Under the pieces are notes generated by a model. That model was not told the origin of the DNA and searched no databases. It saw only the letters and a program-made list of their open reading frames with translations. A stretch of 64,000 nt of DNA from Flavobacterium macacae (lineage in GTDB: Bacteria > Bacteroidota > Bacteroidia > Flavobacteriales > Flavobacteriaceae): contig NZ_RQVR01000009.1 of assembly GCF_003865365.1 (NCBI RefSeq), positions 99,564-163,563 on the forward strand, in the 5' to 3' direction. This document shows, piece by piece, positions 54,848 to 63,769 of this stretch (position 1 is its first letter; each line of letters starts with the position of its first letter). The position numbers were made by a program, and so were the translations under genes.

Positions 54848-56557
54848 ATGAAAAAATTTAAATTTATCAGTTTATCATTATTATTTTTTGGAACAGGTGT
54901 TTTTGCACAAGACTTAGATGCTGCCAAAAAAGCAATCGATGCTGAACAATATCAAAAAGCCAAAACAATTTTAAAGTCGTTAATCGCATCAAGCCCAGAT
55001 AAAGGAAAAAATTATTTTCATTTAGGCGAAATTTATTTAGCACTTGAAAATATTGATTCTGCAAAAATTTATTTTGATAAAGGAATCACAGTAAAAGAGG
55101 ATGGTAAATTCAATTACATCGGTCTTGGAGAAATTAGCCTTGATAAAGGAAACGCAGCAGAAGCGGATGCAAATTTTGCAAAAGCAACAGCTGACTTAAG
55201 AAAGAAAGATACTGAAGAATTTTTATATATCGCAAAAGCTTATGTAAACTCTGAAAACCCAGATTATAAAAAAGCAATTGCTTCAGCAAAAAAAGCTACA
55301 ACTATTAACCCAAAATTTGCGCAAGCATTTTTGACTTTAGGTGATGCTCAAGTTGGAGATAAAGATGTGAATAGCGCTTACAGTTCTTACAGAACAGCTT
55401 ATGATTTAGATAATTCACTTTTGCGTGCTAAAATGCAATTGGGTGTAATCACTAAAAATGCAAAAGCTTTCCCAGAGGCTATCGCAGCTTTTGATGAAGT
55501 AATTAAGTTAAATGCAAATTACGGTCCAGTGTACCGTGAGTTAGCTGAAACTTATTATTTCTGGAGCACAAATGCTGGAGATAAAGCAAAACGTGAAGAA
55601 TACATTAAAAAAGCAGTTGATTTTTCTGCAAAATATAAAAGCTTAACTGACAATTCAATCGAATCAAGAATGCGTCATGCCGATTTCTTGATCTTGGCAA
55701 AAGATTACCAAGCATTGCAATTGGAAGCGGAAGAAATGCAAAAATTAGATAAAGTGAACCCAAGAATCTTGAGATATTTAGGTTATGCTTCCTATGAAAA
55801 CAAAAAGTATGATGAAAGTATCAAAGCTTTAAATGATTTCATTGCAAAGGCTGATGCAAAAAGAGTAACTGGTAGAGATTACCTTTTCCTATCAAAAGCA
55901 AAATTAGCAAAAGCAATTTCTCCAGAAGGAACAATTACTGACAAAGCAATGTTTGACAATGCAATGGCAGATTTGAAAAAAGCCACAGAAATCGATCCTG
56001 CAATTGGAGCTGAATTTAGTGATTTAGGTGTAGATTTATACAAAAAGAAACTTTATCTTGAAGCGATTCCTGTATTTGCAGCAGCTACAAAAGCACCAGA
56101 TTCTCCAAATGCTTTGTTAGATAACTTTTACCTTGGAAACGCAGTTCTTTTTTATGTAGCTAACGACTTAGATACTGATGAGAAAAGAAAGGATCCAAAA
56201 GTACAAGAAATGCTTAAACTGGCTGATGTAGCTTACGGAAACGTAGTTGCAGGTTCGCCAACAACGCAAGATGCGCATTTGAACAGAGCAAAAATCAACA
56301 GATTCATTGTTGGTGAAGAAGGAAAAACAAATGCTGTTGCCGCTTATGAAAAATACATCGAAGTGGTAACTACAAAAGGAGAAGCTGAAATGGCAAAAGA
56401 CAGTGTAAAAGCTGGATTAATCGGAGCGTACTCTTACATCGGGTCTCACTACGCAATCTCTGATAAAGTAAAAGCAAAAGAAAATTTCGAAAAAGCCTTA
56501 GCTTTAGATCCAACAAGCCAATACATCAAAGAATCTCTTGACGTATTAAAAAAATAA
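54848..56557 (+). CDS. Secreted tetratricopeptide repeat protein
   Basis: 569 residues with signal peptide (MKKFKFISLSLLFFGTGVFAQ) and TPR-type helix pairs through most of the length (AEQYQKAKTILKSLI, KNYFHLGEIYLALENIDSAKI, YDESIKALNDFIAKAD, LYLEAIPVFAAATKAP, KENFEKALALDPTSQYI). Last gene of the exbB-tonB unit, probably a scaffold in the periplasm. A terminator follows. Confidence 0.9.
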   Translation: MKKFKFISLSLLFFGTGVFAQDLDAAKKAIDAEQYQKAKTILKSLIASSPDKGKNYFHLGEIYLALENIDSAKIYFDKGITVKEDGKFNYIGLGEISLDKGNAAEADANFAKATADLRKKDTEEFLYIAKAYVNSENPDYKKAIASAKKATTINPKFAQAFLTLGDAQVGDKDVNSAYSSYRTAYDLDNSLLRAKMQLGVITKNAKAFPEAIAAFDEVIKLNANYGPVYRELAETYYFWSTNAGDKAKREEYIKKAVDFSAKYKSLTDNSIESRMRHADFLILAKDYQALQLEAEEMQKLDKVNPRILRYLGYASYENKKYDESIKALNDFIAKADAKRVTGRDYLFLSKAKLAKAISPEGTITDKAMFDNAMADLKKATEIDPAIGAEFSDLGVDLYKKKLYLEAIPVFAAATKAPDSPNALLDNFYLGNAVLFYVANDLDTDEKRKDPKVQEMLKLADVAYGNVVAGSPTTQDAHLNRAKINRFIVGEEGKTNAVAAYEKYIEVVTTKGEAEMAKDSVKAGLIGAYSYIGSHYAISDKVKAKENFEKALALDPTSQYIKESLDVLKK

Positions 56558-56576
56558 GAATTACAATTCTTGATAC

Positions 56577-56612
56577 CAAAACCGACAGTTTCAAAGCTGT
56601 CGGTTTTTTTTT
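56577..56612 (+). terminator. Terminator of the exbB-tonB operon
   Basis: Stem AAAACCGACAG / CTGTCGGTTTT, eight-base loop, nine-base T run. Confidence 0.92.
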
Positions 56613-56667
56613 GCCCAAACGCAAACCTTGTGCGTAATAATGAACCCAACGCAATGCCTTCTTTAAA

Positions 56668-56757
56668 TGAAATTCCCGCTCCAGCAACTCGCTTTAAACC
56701 TGCTTAGTCGCAGGTTTAAGAGCTAAAACAATTGCAGTATCGGGGTTAGTGAAACAC
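56668..56757. repeat. Dispersed hairpin repeat, copy E
   Basis: Left flank GAAATTCCCGCTCCAGCAAC, stem CTTTAAACCTGC / GCAGGTTTAAG (11 bp, loop TTAGTC), right flank GCAGTATCGGGGTTAGTGAA. Confidence 0.8.
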
Positions 56758-56850
56758 TTCTGGCTTCTTTTTAACTTTCATAAAAAACGGTAATCAAAAA
56801 ATATATAATTTCCAAAAAGCCAAAATCATAACTCCAGACGGAAATTTTAC

Positions 56851-56913
56851 GTCTCAGGTCTCAATACTAAAATCTCTGGGCTAAAAACTCCCAACTCAAA
56901 TCTCTAATCCTTA
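56851..56913 (+). repeat. Heptad-periodic repeat upstream of queE
   Basis: Nine degenerate 7-base units (GTCTCAG, GTCTCAA, TACTAAA, ATCTCTG, GGCTAAA, AACTCCC, AACTCAA, ATCTCTA, ATCCTTA) running up to the -7 box. Confidence 0.75.
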
Positions 56914-56919
56914 TCTTTG
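56912..56919 (+). promoter_or_regulatory. queE -7 promoter element (TATCTTTG)
   Basis: Full TAnnTTTG match 20 bases before the ATG; the -33 region is occupied by the heptad array. Confidence 0.55.
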
Positions 56920-56938
56920 CAGCCTATTTTAAAAGAAG

Positions 56939-57571
56939 ATGTTGAAGAAAGAATTGCAAGCAGCCGTTGAAAAAGGAACAATGCTTCCGTTAATGGAAGA
57001 GTTTTATACCATTCAAGGCGAAGGATACCATACCGGGACAGCCGCTTATTTTATTAGGGTTGGTGGCTGCGACGTTGGTTGTCATTGGTGCGATGTGAAA
57101 GAAAGCTGGAATGCCGAATTACATCCGCCAACCGAAATTGAAAAAATTGTTGAAAATGCCAAAAGAGAATCTAACGTTATTGTCATAACCGGAGGAGAAC
57201 CTTTAACTTGGGATATGGGACCGCTTACTGCACAATTAAAAGAGAACAATTTAAAAGTGCATATGGAAACCTCTGGTGCTTATCCGCTTTCCGGAACTTG
57301 GGATTGGATTACGCTTTCGCCAAAGAAAACAAAATTGCCGACCCAAACGGTTTATGACAGCGCGCACGAATTAAAAGTGATTATCTTTAACAAACATGAT
57401 TTTATCTTTGCAGAAGAACAAGCAGCCTTAGTAAATAAAGACGCCATTTTATTCTTGCAGCCCGAATGGAGCAAAAAAGAAGAAATGACGCCGCTGATAG
57501 TAGATTATGTAATGCAAAATCCAAAATGGAGAGTTTCTTTGCAAACACACAAATATTTGAATATACCGTAA
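56939..57571 (+). CDS. queE: 7-carboxy-7-deazaguanine synthase
   Basis: Radical-SAM enzyme of queuosine precursor synthesis, 210 residues. The iron-sulphur cysteines are C44, C48 and C51 in GGCDVGCHWCDVKESW; GEGYHTGTAAYFIR precedes them and VITGGEPLTWD binds SAM. A DUF2059 gene follows 24 bases later. Confidence 0.95.
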   Translation: MLKKELQAAVEKGTMLPLMEEFYTIQGEGYHTGTAAYFIRVGGCDVGCHWCDVKESWNAELHPPTEIEKIVENAKRESNVIVITGGEPLTWDMGPLTAQLKENNLKVHMETSGAYPLSGTWDWITLSPKKTKLPTQTVYDSAHELKVIIFNKHDFIFAEEQAALVNKDAILFLQPEWSKKEEMTPLIVDYVMQNPKWRVSLQTHKYLNIP

Positions 57572-57595
57572 CCAACCTAAAAACAATAAACAATT

Positions 57596-58000
57596 ATGAA
57601 AAAATTATTTTTTACAGCTGCTTTCATTTTCGTAGCACAATTAAGCTTTGCACAAGATGCTTTTAAAGCTGATGTAGTTAAATTGATTCAAAGTTCAGGA
57701 GCTGCAGGACCCATGAAAGTAGCAAAAGAGCAAATTTTAGTTGCAGTTCCTGAAGAAAAAAGAGCAGCATTCTCTAAAGACTTTGATGCAACGCTTCCTT
57801 CTTTATATGAAAAAATGGCAAAAGTATATATGGAAGTGTACACACACCAAGATATCAAAGACATGCTTAAGTTTTATGAATCTCCAATCGGGAAAAAAAT
57901 GGCTGAAAAAAGCGGGGAACTTTCAAGTAAAAGTATGGCTGCAGGTCAAGAGTGGGGAATGGAACTTCAAACAGCAATGATGAAATACATACAAGAATAA
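57596..58000 (+). CDS. DUF2059 secreted protein
   Basis: 134 residues with signal peptide (MKKLFFTAAFIFVAQLSFAQ) and an all-helical DUF2059 domain (MEVYTHQDIKDMLKFYESPIG, then KKMAEKSGELS). Probably co-transcribed with queE but functionally unrelated; role unknown. Confidence 0.85.
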   Translation: MKKLFFTAAFIFVAQLSFAQDAFKADVVKLIQSSGAAGPMKVAKEQILVAVPEEKRAAFSKDFDATLPSLYEKMAKVYMEVYTHQDIKDMLKFYESPIGKKMAEKSGELSSKSMAAGQEWGMELQTAMMKYIQE

Positions 58001-58017
58001 TTTCAAATTCAGATAAC

Positions 58018-58052
58018 TGAACCCAAACTGATTTATTAGTTTGGGTTTTTTT
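58018..58052 (+). terminator. Rho-independent terminator
   Basis: Stem AACCCAAACT / AGTTTGGGTT, eight-base loop and T run. Confidence 0.9.
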
Positions 58053-58066
58053 AATTCAAAAATGTA

Positions 58067-59224
58067 ATGAAAGACCAATTTCTCTTAGACAAATCCATCA
58101 CTTATTTAAATCACGGCTCTTTTGGTGCAACTCCAAAACCGATTTTTGAAGAATTTCAAAAACTGCAGTTAGAATTAGAACACGAACCCGTTCAATTTAT
58201 TGTAAAAAAATCGCTCGTGTATTTAAAAACGGCCAAAGAAAAATTGTCAAAATATATTGGCTGTCAACCTGAAGATTTCTTTTTTACGCCAAATCCGACG
58301 GTTGCCGTAAATACCATTATTAGAAGTTTGAATCTTCAGGAAGGAGACGAAATATTGTCAACCAATCACGAATATGGTGCGATGGATAAAACTTGGAATT
58401 TCTTTTGCAGAAAAACCGGAGCAAAATACATTCGTCAAGAAATTTCCTTGCCACTGGTGTCAAAAGAAAAACTTTTGGAAGAATTCTGGAGCGGTTATAC
58501 GTCAAAAACGAAAGTTATTTTCATCAATGAAATTTCTAGTGCAACGGCTTTAATTTTTCCTGTAAAGGAAATTTGCCAAAAAGCACAAGAATTAGGTTTG
58601 ATCACGATCATTGACGGAGCCCATGTTCCGGGCCATACTTATTTGAATATCGACGAATTAAATCCAGATTTTTATACTGGAACTTTGCACAAATGGATGC
58701 TGTCGCCAAAAGGAAGCTCCTTTTTGTATGTAAAAAAAGAATTCCAAAATGACATGGATCCGTTGGTTGTAAGTTGGGGTTATGATAATCCAGCAATTAA
58801 TGAAAGTCAATTTTTAGATTACCACGAATATCAAGGAACTCGCGATATTTCGGCATTTTTATGTACGCCAAAAGTGATCGAATTTTTACAAGATAATAAT
58901 TGGAAGGCAGTTTCAAGCAACTGCAAAACCATTGTTCGAGAAAATTACCAGCGTTTCTGCGATTTGCTAAACGCAAAACCGCTCTGTCCAATTTCTGAAG
59001 AATTTTTAGGACAGATGGCGAGCATTCCAATCCAAACGGAAGAACCGATTAAATTAAAAGAATTGTTATTCGAAAAATATAAAATCGAAATTCCCGTAAT
59101 GCCCTTGAACGGTAAAATTTATTTGAGATATTCCATAAATGGATATAATTCTCAAGAAGATTTGGATGTTTTGTACAGCGCGTTGCAAGAGATTCTTGAA
59201 ACTACAGATTTAATTGCGATTTAA
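58067..59224 (+). CDS. Aminotransferase class V-fold enzyme (isopenicillin-N-epimerase-like)
   Basis: 385-residue PLP enzyme. NHGSFGATPKPI at the N terminus, FINEISSATALIFPV, the PLP-contact Asp-Gly-Ala-His in IIDGAHVPGHTYL and the Schiff-base Lys in TGTLHKWMLSPKGSSFLYV. The IPN epimerase-like subgroup has varied substrates (epimerase, cysteine desulphurase-like), so the reaction is open. Converges on the methyltransferase with a single base between stops. Confidence 0.85.
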   Translation: MKDQFLLDKSITYLNHGSFGATPKPIFEEFQKLQLELEHEPVQFIVKKSLVYLKTAKEKLSKYIGCQPEDFFFTPNPTVAVNTIIRSLNLQEGDEILSTNHEYGAMDKTWNFFCRKTGAKYIRQEISLPLVSKEKLLEEFWSGYTSKTKVIFINEISSATALIFPVKEICQKAQELGLITIIDGAHVPGHTYLNIDELNPDFYTGTLHKWMLSPKGSSFLYVKKEFQNDMDPLVVSWGYDNPAINESQFLDYHEYQGTRDISAFLCTPKVIEFLQDNNWKAVSSNCKTIVRENYQRFCDLLNAKPLCPISEEFLGQMASIPIQTEEPIKLKELLFEKYKIEIPVMPLNGKIYLRYSINGYNSQEDLDVLYSALQEILETTDLIAI

Positions 59225-59225
59225 A

Positions 59226-59948
59226 TTACACAAAAAGGCGGGCCAAATAATCAAAATGCTCGCCTTCTTGAATTAGTTCGCATTGCAGGCCGTTATCATT
59301 CGAGGCGTTTTGCAACGTGTTAAAATCCAAATACAGCCAATCAAACGGCTTTTCAGTTTCCTTTTTATAGCTGATGGTGAAAGTTACTTCGCCATAATAA
59401 TCCACATCACCCGGAATCCAATACCCAACTTCTGAATCGTCAGATTCGTCTTCGTCGTACATGTAAATAATATCCGAAGAATCGATCAAGATTTGCCCGC
59501 CGTCCGCCAAAAGCGATTTTAGCTTCTCTAGAAACTTTGGTGTTTCTTTCAGTTTTCCAAAAATTCCAGTTCCGTTCATCAATAAAAGAATCGTATCGAA
59601 TTTGGTTTCAGAATTCATTTCCATCAAATCTTGCACTTCCACGTTTTTCAGGCCTCGCAATTGGCAAGCTTCAATGGCATTTTTTGATATGTCAATTCCG
59701 GTAACGTCAAGATTCCTTTCCTCTTGAAGATACAAAGCGTGGCTTCCGGCACCACAACCCACATCAAGAATTTTTCCTTTGGAAATTTCCAGTGCTTTCT
59801 GCTCGATCTTTGGCATTGCCGAAAAATTCCGAAACAGATACGCAACGCTCATTTCATCTTCTTCAGAAATGGAAGTTTCTGTAATCAAATTTTCAGGCGA
59901 ATTATTCGTTTGGTAATCCAATATTGCTTTTCCAAAAAGGTCTTTCAT
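59226..59948 (-). CDS. Class I SAM-dependent methyltransferase
   Basis: 240 residues with the Rossmann motifs: ILDVGCGAGSHALYLQ (motif I), LDVTGIDISKNAIEACQLR, FDTILLLMNGTGIFG, LLADGGQILIDSSD. Substrate unknown. It is divergent from the YkgJ-type gene with 74 bases between. Confidence 0.86.
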   Translation of the reverse strand: MKDLFGKAILDYQTNNSPENLITETSISEEDEMSVAYLFRNFSAMPKIEQKALEISKGKILDVGCGAGSHALYLQEERNLDVTGIDISKNAIEACQLRGLKNVEVQDLMEMNSETKFDTILLLMNGTGIFGKLKETPKFLEKLKSLLADGGQILIDSSDIIYMYDEDESDDSEVGYWIPGDVDYYGEVTFTISYKKETEKPFDWLYLDFNTLQNASNDNGLQCELIQEGEHFDYLARLFV

Positions 59949-59962
59949 GAATTTTGTGTAGC

Positions 59963-60034
59963 GTTTAAGGTTTAATGTTTTTTTAGTTGCTTAACTTTGC
60001 ATTTCAACTTTAAACTTTAAACTTGAAACCAAAT
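59963..60034. repeat. Heptad-periodic repeats around the YkgJ-type gene promoter
   Basis: Two arrays flank the -7 box: GTTTAAG, GTTTAAT, GTTT (59963-59980), and ACTTTAA, ACTTTAA, ACTTGAA, ACCAAAT (60007-60034). The TTG start codon (60023) lies inside the third unit of the second array. Confidence 0.75.
59992..59999 (+). promoter_or_regulatory. -7 promoter element (TAACTTTG)
   Basis: Full TAnnTTTG match 24 bases before the TTG start at 60023. Confidence 0.5.
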
Positions 60035-60517
60035 TTAAATGAAATTGTAAAGCTTGCCAAAGATAAGCATATCGAAAACAAAAAGTATTTTGATAAGCTG
60101 AAAAAAAAGGCGCCAAAAAATATGGATTACGTTATGCAGGATTTGCACGACCGTGAATTCAAAAAAACCGACTGTTTAAAATGTGCTAATTGTTGCAAAA
60201 CCACTGGACCGCTTTTTACAATTGCCGATGTGGAGCGAATTTCAAAACACTTTCGGCAAAAGCCACAGCAGTTTATCGACCAATATTTGAGAATTGATGA
60301 AGAAAACGATTATGTATTGAAAAGTGTTCCGTGTACTTTTTTAGATGCAGAAAATTATTGCATGATTTATGATGTTCGGCCTAAAGCCTGTCGCGAATTT
60401 CCGCATACGGATAGAAAAAAATTCCAGCAGATTTCAAATCTTACGTTGCAAAATGTGGCAATTTGCCCTGCGGCCTATAATATTGTTGAAGAAATGAAAA
60501 AGAAAATGCCACTTTAG
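60023..60517 (+). CDS. YkgJ-type cysteine-cluster protein with TTG start
   Basis: 164 residues. Zinc- or iron-sulphur-type clusters: DCLKCANCCKTTGP at about 52-65 and CTFLDAENYCMIYDVRPKAC later. The TTG at 60023 gives MKPNLNEIVKLAKDKHIENK, which resembles the family start; the first ATG in frame would remove 32 residues. The start codon is made by a heptad repeat unit. Function of the family is unknown. Confidence 0.8.
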   Translation: MKPNLNEIVKLAKDKHIENKKYFDKLKKKAPKNMDYVMQDLHDREFKKTDCLKCANCCKTTGPLFTIADVERISKHFRQKPQQFIDQYLRIDEENDYVLKSVPCTFLDAENYCMIYDVRPKACREFPHTDRKKFQQISNLTLQNVAICPAAYNIVEEMKKKMPL

Positions 60518-60544
60518 ATATATTTGTAGAATAAACTAAAACTT

Positions 60545-60784
60545 ATGAAACGTAGTAAAATCTTATTTCTTCTTTTTTTAATAGCGCTTTCCCTGTCGCT
60601 GTTGGGCATTTTTGCTGATCAAGATGTCATTGTTTCCAGCACGTTCACAAAAATCATGGAAGTTGCGATAATGACATTGCTCTTGTTTGTGATCTTAGTG
60701 GTATTCTACTGGATTTTTGCAAAGACATTGTCACGAGTGAAGAAAATGAAAACGAACCAAAATAAAAAAGACCTTACTCAGTAA
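60545..60784 (+). CDS. Small membrane protein
   Basis: 79 residues with two hydrophobic segments (ILFLLFLIALSLSLLGIF and VAIMTLLLFVILVVFYWIF) and a Lys-rich tail. It follows the YkgJ-type gene by 27 bases. The tail codons (KKDLTQ, stop) form the left half of the terminator stem. No family recognised. Confidence 0.7.
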   Translation: MKRSKILFLLFLIALSLSLLGIFADQDVIVSSTFTKIMEVAIMTLLLFVILVVFYWIFAKTLSRVKKMKTNQNKKDLTQ

Positions 60785-60797
60785 GGTCTTTTTTTTA
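60764..60797. terminator. Bidirectional terminator overlapping coding ends
   Basis: Stem AAAAAAGACCTTAC / GTAAGGTCTTTTTT, loop TCA; it includes the stop codons of the membrane protein gene and touches the minus-strand gene at 60795. Confidence 0.88.
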
Positions 60798-61019
60798 TAC
60801 AAAGATGTAATCTTCGGGCAATTCAATTTCATCATTGAATCTGCCACCTACATAATCTACAACATAGTCGATACCTTGTTTGAGGTATTCGATGATCTTT
60901 TCTACAAAATGCTTCGCTTTATGAAACATTTCGATTGCCATATCTACATAAGAATTTATCATTTCAAAAAATTCCTGGATTTTGTCCATATAGTCTAAAA
61001 GCATTTGAGATTTTTCCAT
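60795..61019 (-). CDS. Small helical acidic protein
   Basis: 74 residues, probably one long amphipathic helix (KIQEFFEMINSYVDMAIEM, KAKHFVEKIIEYLKQGIDYV) with acidic end GRFNDEIELPEDYIFV. No signal peptide or membrane segment. Codon use is typical and a TATTTTTA (minus strand, 61074-61067) may be a weak -7 element. Function unknown. Confidence 0.6.
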   Translation of the reverse strand: MEKSQMLLDYMDKIQEFFEMINSYVDMAIEMFHKAKHFVEKIIEYLKQGIDYVVDYVGGRFNDEIELPEDYIFV

Positions 61020-61096
61020 TAGTGTTCAGTTTTTTGGTTTAGTCAGAACCTCTTAAGATTCTATTCTAAAAATAGGCAATTTTGCGAATATGGCAA

Positions 61097-62323
61097 TTAA
61101 TAAATTTGATAATTTTTTCTTATTTTTTTAAAATCTTCCATGCCACCCTGCCAGCTTTTTTTAATTTCCGCTTCGGTTATTCCGGCTTCAATCTGTTCTT
61201 GCAGTTTTTTTGTTCCGGCTAATTTTGTAAAAAACGGAATAAAGAATTTACTTTTATCAGAAGTGGAGTTGTAGGCTTTCAATAACCATTTTAATTGCAA
61301 TCCAGATACTTTTGAAATTGTAGTAAGGTCTTCGCCATAACAAAGCTTGCCATTGTGCAAAGGATCTTTTGCTCCAAAATTGGGCTTCGGAGTAAAACTA
61401 AAACCATTTTTTGGTAAAAAGGGAGAGCCATAGATTTGGAATTGCTTTTCCGTTCCTCTTCCCAGGCTCACATTGGTTCCTTCAAAAAAGCACAGACTTG
61501 CATATAAATTGATGGATTGGTCGTTTGGTAAATTCGGCGAAGGTTTTACAGGAAGCGAATAGGGCATTTCTTTTGTGTAATTCAAACACGGAATCACGGT
61601 CAGTTCACATTGAATTCCGTTCTTCAGCCATTTTTCACCGTTAATCATTTTACCATATTCGCCAATGGTCATTCCGTGCAAAACCGGAATTGGGTGCATT
61701 CCGATGAAGCTCGTGTTTTCTTTTTCTAAAATGGGTCCGTCCACAACAGCGCCGTTTGGGTTTGGCCGGTCTAAAACCACCAATGGAATATTGTTTTCGG
61801 CACACGCTTCCATCACATAATGTAGCGAAGAAATGTAAGTATAAAATCGAGCGCCAACATCTTGCAGGTCAAAAACCAAAATGTCGATTCCTTTTAATTG
61901 CTCTGGCTTTGGTTTTTTGTTATCGCCATAAAGTGAAATAATCGGCAAGCCGGTCTGCGTGTCTTTTCCGTCTTTTATTAATTCTCCCGCATCAGCCGTT
62001 CCGCGAAATCCGTGTTCTGGAGCATAAATTTTTTGGATGCTGATTTTCTTTTCTAGTAAAAAATCAACAAGATGCGTTTTGTCAGATAAGATTCCGGTTT
62101 GGTTGGTGACAATTCCCACCTTTTTTCCTTTTAATAGAGGAAGATATTTGTCAAAATTATCAGCTCCGGTTTTTATAGGTGAAACTGGTTTTTCAGCATT
62201 TGAATTTTCAACTATTGGCTTTTGGCTGATTTCTTTTGCTTCAAATGATTTTGAACTGCCGCAAGATAAAGCGATAGCCAAGCCTGAAAGTAACACAAAA
62301 GAAGATTTTAAAATAATGGTCAT
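61097..62323 (-). CDS. DUF1343 / NamZ-like exo-beta-N-acetylmuramidase, lipoprotein
   Basis: 408 residues: lipobox-like ALSCGSSKS at about 19-27, then the DUF1343 domain (KVGIVTNQTGILSD, IYAPEHGFRGTADAGE with the catalytic Glu candidate, VFDLQDVGARFYTY, VLDRPNPNG, SPNLPNDQSINLYASLCFFEG). NamZ of this family removes MurNAc from peptidoglycan fragments (family knowledge). Probably periplasmic cell-wall recycling. Gap of 89 bases to the divergent permease. Confidence 0.87.
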   Translation of the reverse strand: MTIILKSSFVLLSGLAIALSCGSSKSFEAKEISQKPIVENSNAEKPVSPIKTGADNFDKYLPLLKGKKVGIVTNQTGILSDKTHLVDFLLEKKISIQKIYAPEHGFRGTADAGELIKDGKDTQTGLPIISLYGDNKKPKPEQLKGIDILVFDLQDVGARFYTYISSLHYVMEACAENNIPLVVLDRPNPNGAVVDGPILEKENTSFIGMHPIPVLHGMTIGEYGKMINGEKWLKNGIQCELTVIPCLNYTKEMPYSLPVKPSPNLPNDQSINLYASLCFFEGTNVSLGRGTEKQFQIYGSPFLPKNGFSFTPKPNFGAKDPLHNGKLCYGEDLTTISKVSGLQLKWLLKAYNSTSDKSKFFIPFFTKLAGTKKLQEQIEAGITEAEIKKSWQGGMEDFKKIRKNYQIY

Positions 62324-62380
62324 ATATAAGGTAAGTTTAATTTGTAAAGATTTCTGTAATTCAGCCAGCAGAACTTTCAG

Positions 62381-62388
62381 TATATTTG
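62381..62388 (+). promoter_or_regulatory. -7 promoter element (TATATTTG)
   Basis: Full TAnnTTTG match in the 89-base divergent gap, 25 bases before the TTG start at 62413. A possible start at 62386 would lie inside it and is therefore unlikely. Confidence 0.55.
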
Positions 62389-62412
62389 TGTTTCAAATCA
62401 AACAATCAAAAC

Positions 62413-63666
62413 TTGAATTTAGAATACTTTATTGCCAAAAGACTAATTGCTGCTAAAAATCATAAAAGTAGTATTTCTGCACCAATTATAAAAATTGCCA
62501 TTGCAGCGATTGCCATCGGAATGATTATGATGATTATTTCTGTAGCGACTGGAATAGGTCTTCAGCAAAAAATCCGCGAAAAAGTAGCAGCCTTTAATGG
62601 GCACATTATTATAACCAATTATGATGACAACCAATCAGAGGTCAGCATCAATCCCATTTCTACCAATCAAGATTTTTATCCCAAGTTTAAAAATATTGAA
62701 GGCATAAACCATATTCAAGCCGTTGCCGCAAAAGCGGGAATCATCAGAACTGAAACTTCTTTTGAAGGGATTATATATAAAGGAGTAGGGAAAGATTATG
62801 ATTGGAATAATTTAAAAGAATATCTTGTTGAAGGGAAACTGCCTGATGTTTCAAAAAACCTAAATCCGCAGGTGATTATTTCAAAATACCTGGCAGATCG
62901 TTTGCATTTAAAAGTAGGCGACAAGTTCAATACTTATTTTATGAAGGCAGACAACAATCAGTTGCCAAACCTTCGTGTTTTTGAAATTACAGGAATTTAC
63001 AATTCCGGATTCCAAGAATTTGACGCTACATATGTGATTGGAGACCTTCGCCACATCCAAAGAATCAATAAATGGAAAGCAGACCAAGTTGGAGCCTTTG
63101 AGGTTTTTATTGACGACTTTAAAAAGATCGAAGAAAAAGGGGATGAAATCTATCAAAATACCCAGAACAAAGAAGACGCTTCAAAAACATTAGACACGAT
63201 AACCATTGCTGAAAAGTACTTCAACATCTTTGAATGGCTTGAGCTTTTTGATTTTAATATCATTGTCATATTAATCATTATGATTATTGTCGCCACGATC
63301 AATATGGTGGTGGCGCTTTTAGTACTTATTTTAGAAAGAACCCAAATGATCGGAATCCTTAAGGCACTTGGCGCAAGTAATTGGTCCGTCAGAAAAATAT
63401 TCCTATACAACGCATTTTATCTCATCATCCGCGGACTTCTTTGGGGAAATATAATAGGAATAGGACTGATCGTGATCCAGCAACAATTTGGAATCGTCAA
63501 ATTAAATCCCGAAAGTTATTACGTCAACGTGGCCCCGGCCTATCTTGATTGGTTTTATATCCTGCTGTTGAATCTGGGCACAATCGCCATTTGTCTTTTT
63601 GTGCTCCTCATTCCTTCTTATATTATAACGAAGATTTCGCCGGTAAAGGCCATCCGTTTTGAATAA
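62413..63666 (+). CDS. LolC/LolE-family ABC permease (FtsX fold)
   Basis: About 417 residues from a TTG start (NLEYFIAKRLI follows). A first membrane helix at about 23-47 (IIKIAIAAIAIGMIMMIISVATG), a large periplasmic domain (NGHIIITNYDDN ... VGDKFNTYFMKADN), and three C-terminal helices (IIVILIIMIIVATINMVVALLVL, ILRGLLWGNIIGI, ILLLNLGTIAICLFVLLIPSY). Topology matches lipoprotein-release permeases; no ATPase gene is adjacent in the window. A terminator follows. Confidence 0.88.
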   Translation: MNLEYFIAKRLIAAKNHKSSISAPIIKIAIAAIAIGMIMMIISVATGIGLQQKIREKVAAFNGHIIITNYDDNQSEVSINPISTNQDFYPKFKNIEGINHIQAVAAKAGIIRTETSFEGIIYKGVGKDYDWNNLKEYLVEGKLPDVSKNLNPQVIISKYLADRLHLKVGDKFNTYFMKADNNQLPNLRVFEITGIYNSGFQEFDATYVIGDLRHIQRINKWKADQVGAFEVFIDDFKKIEEKGDEIYQNTQNKEDASKTLDTITIAEKYFNIFEWLELFDFNIIVILIIMIIVATINMVVALLVLILERTQMIGILKALGASNWSVRKIFLYNAFYLIIRGLLWGNIIGIGLIVIQQQFGIVKLNPESYYVNVAPAYLDWFYILLLNLGTIAICLFVLLIPSYIITKISPVKAIRFE

Positions 63667-63668
63667 AC

Positions 63669-63700
63669 ACAAAAGACAGCCATTCCGCTGTCTTTTTTTT
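63669..63700 (+). terminator. Rho-independent terminator
   Basis: Stem AAAAGACAGC / GCTGTCTTTT, six-base loop, T run. Confidence 0.9.
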
Positions 63701-63769
63701 ATACCTATATATAAGGAGAAAGAAAACACACCTTATGTACAGCAACATTTTTTCGAGAAGCGAACAGTC

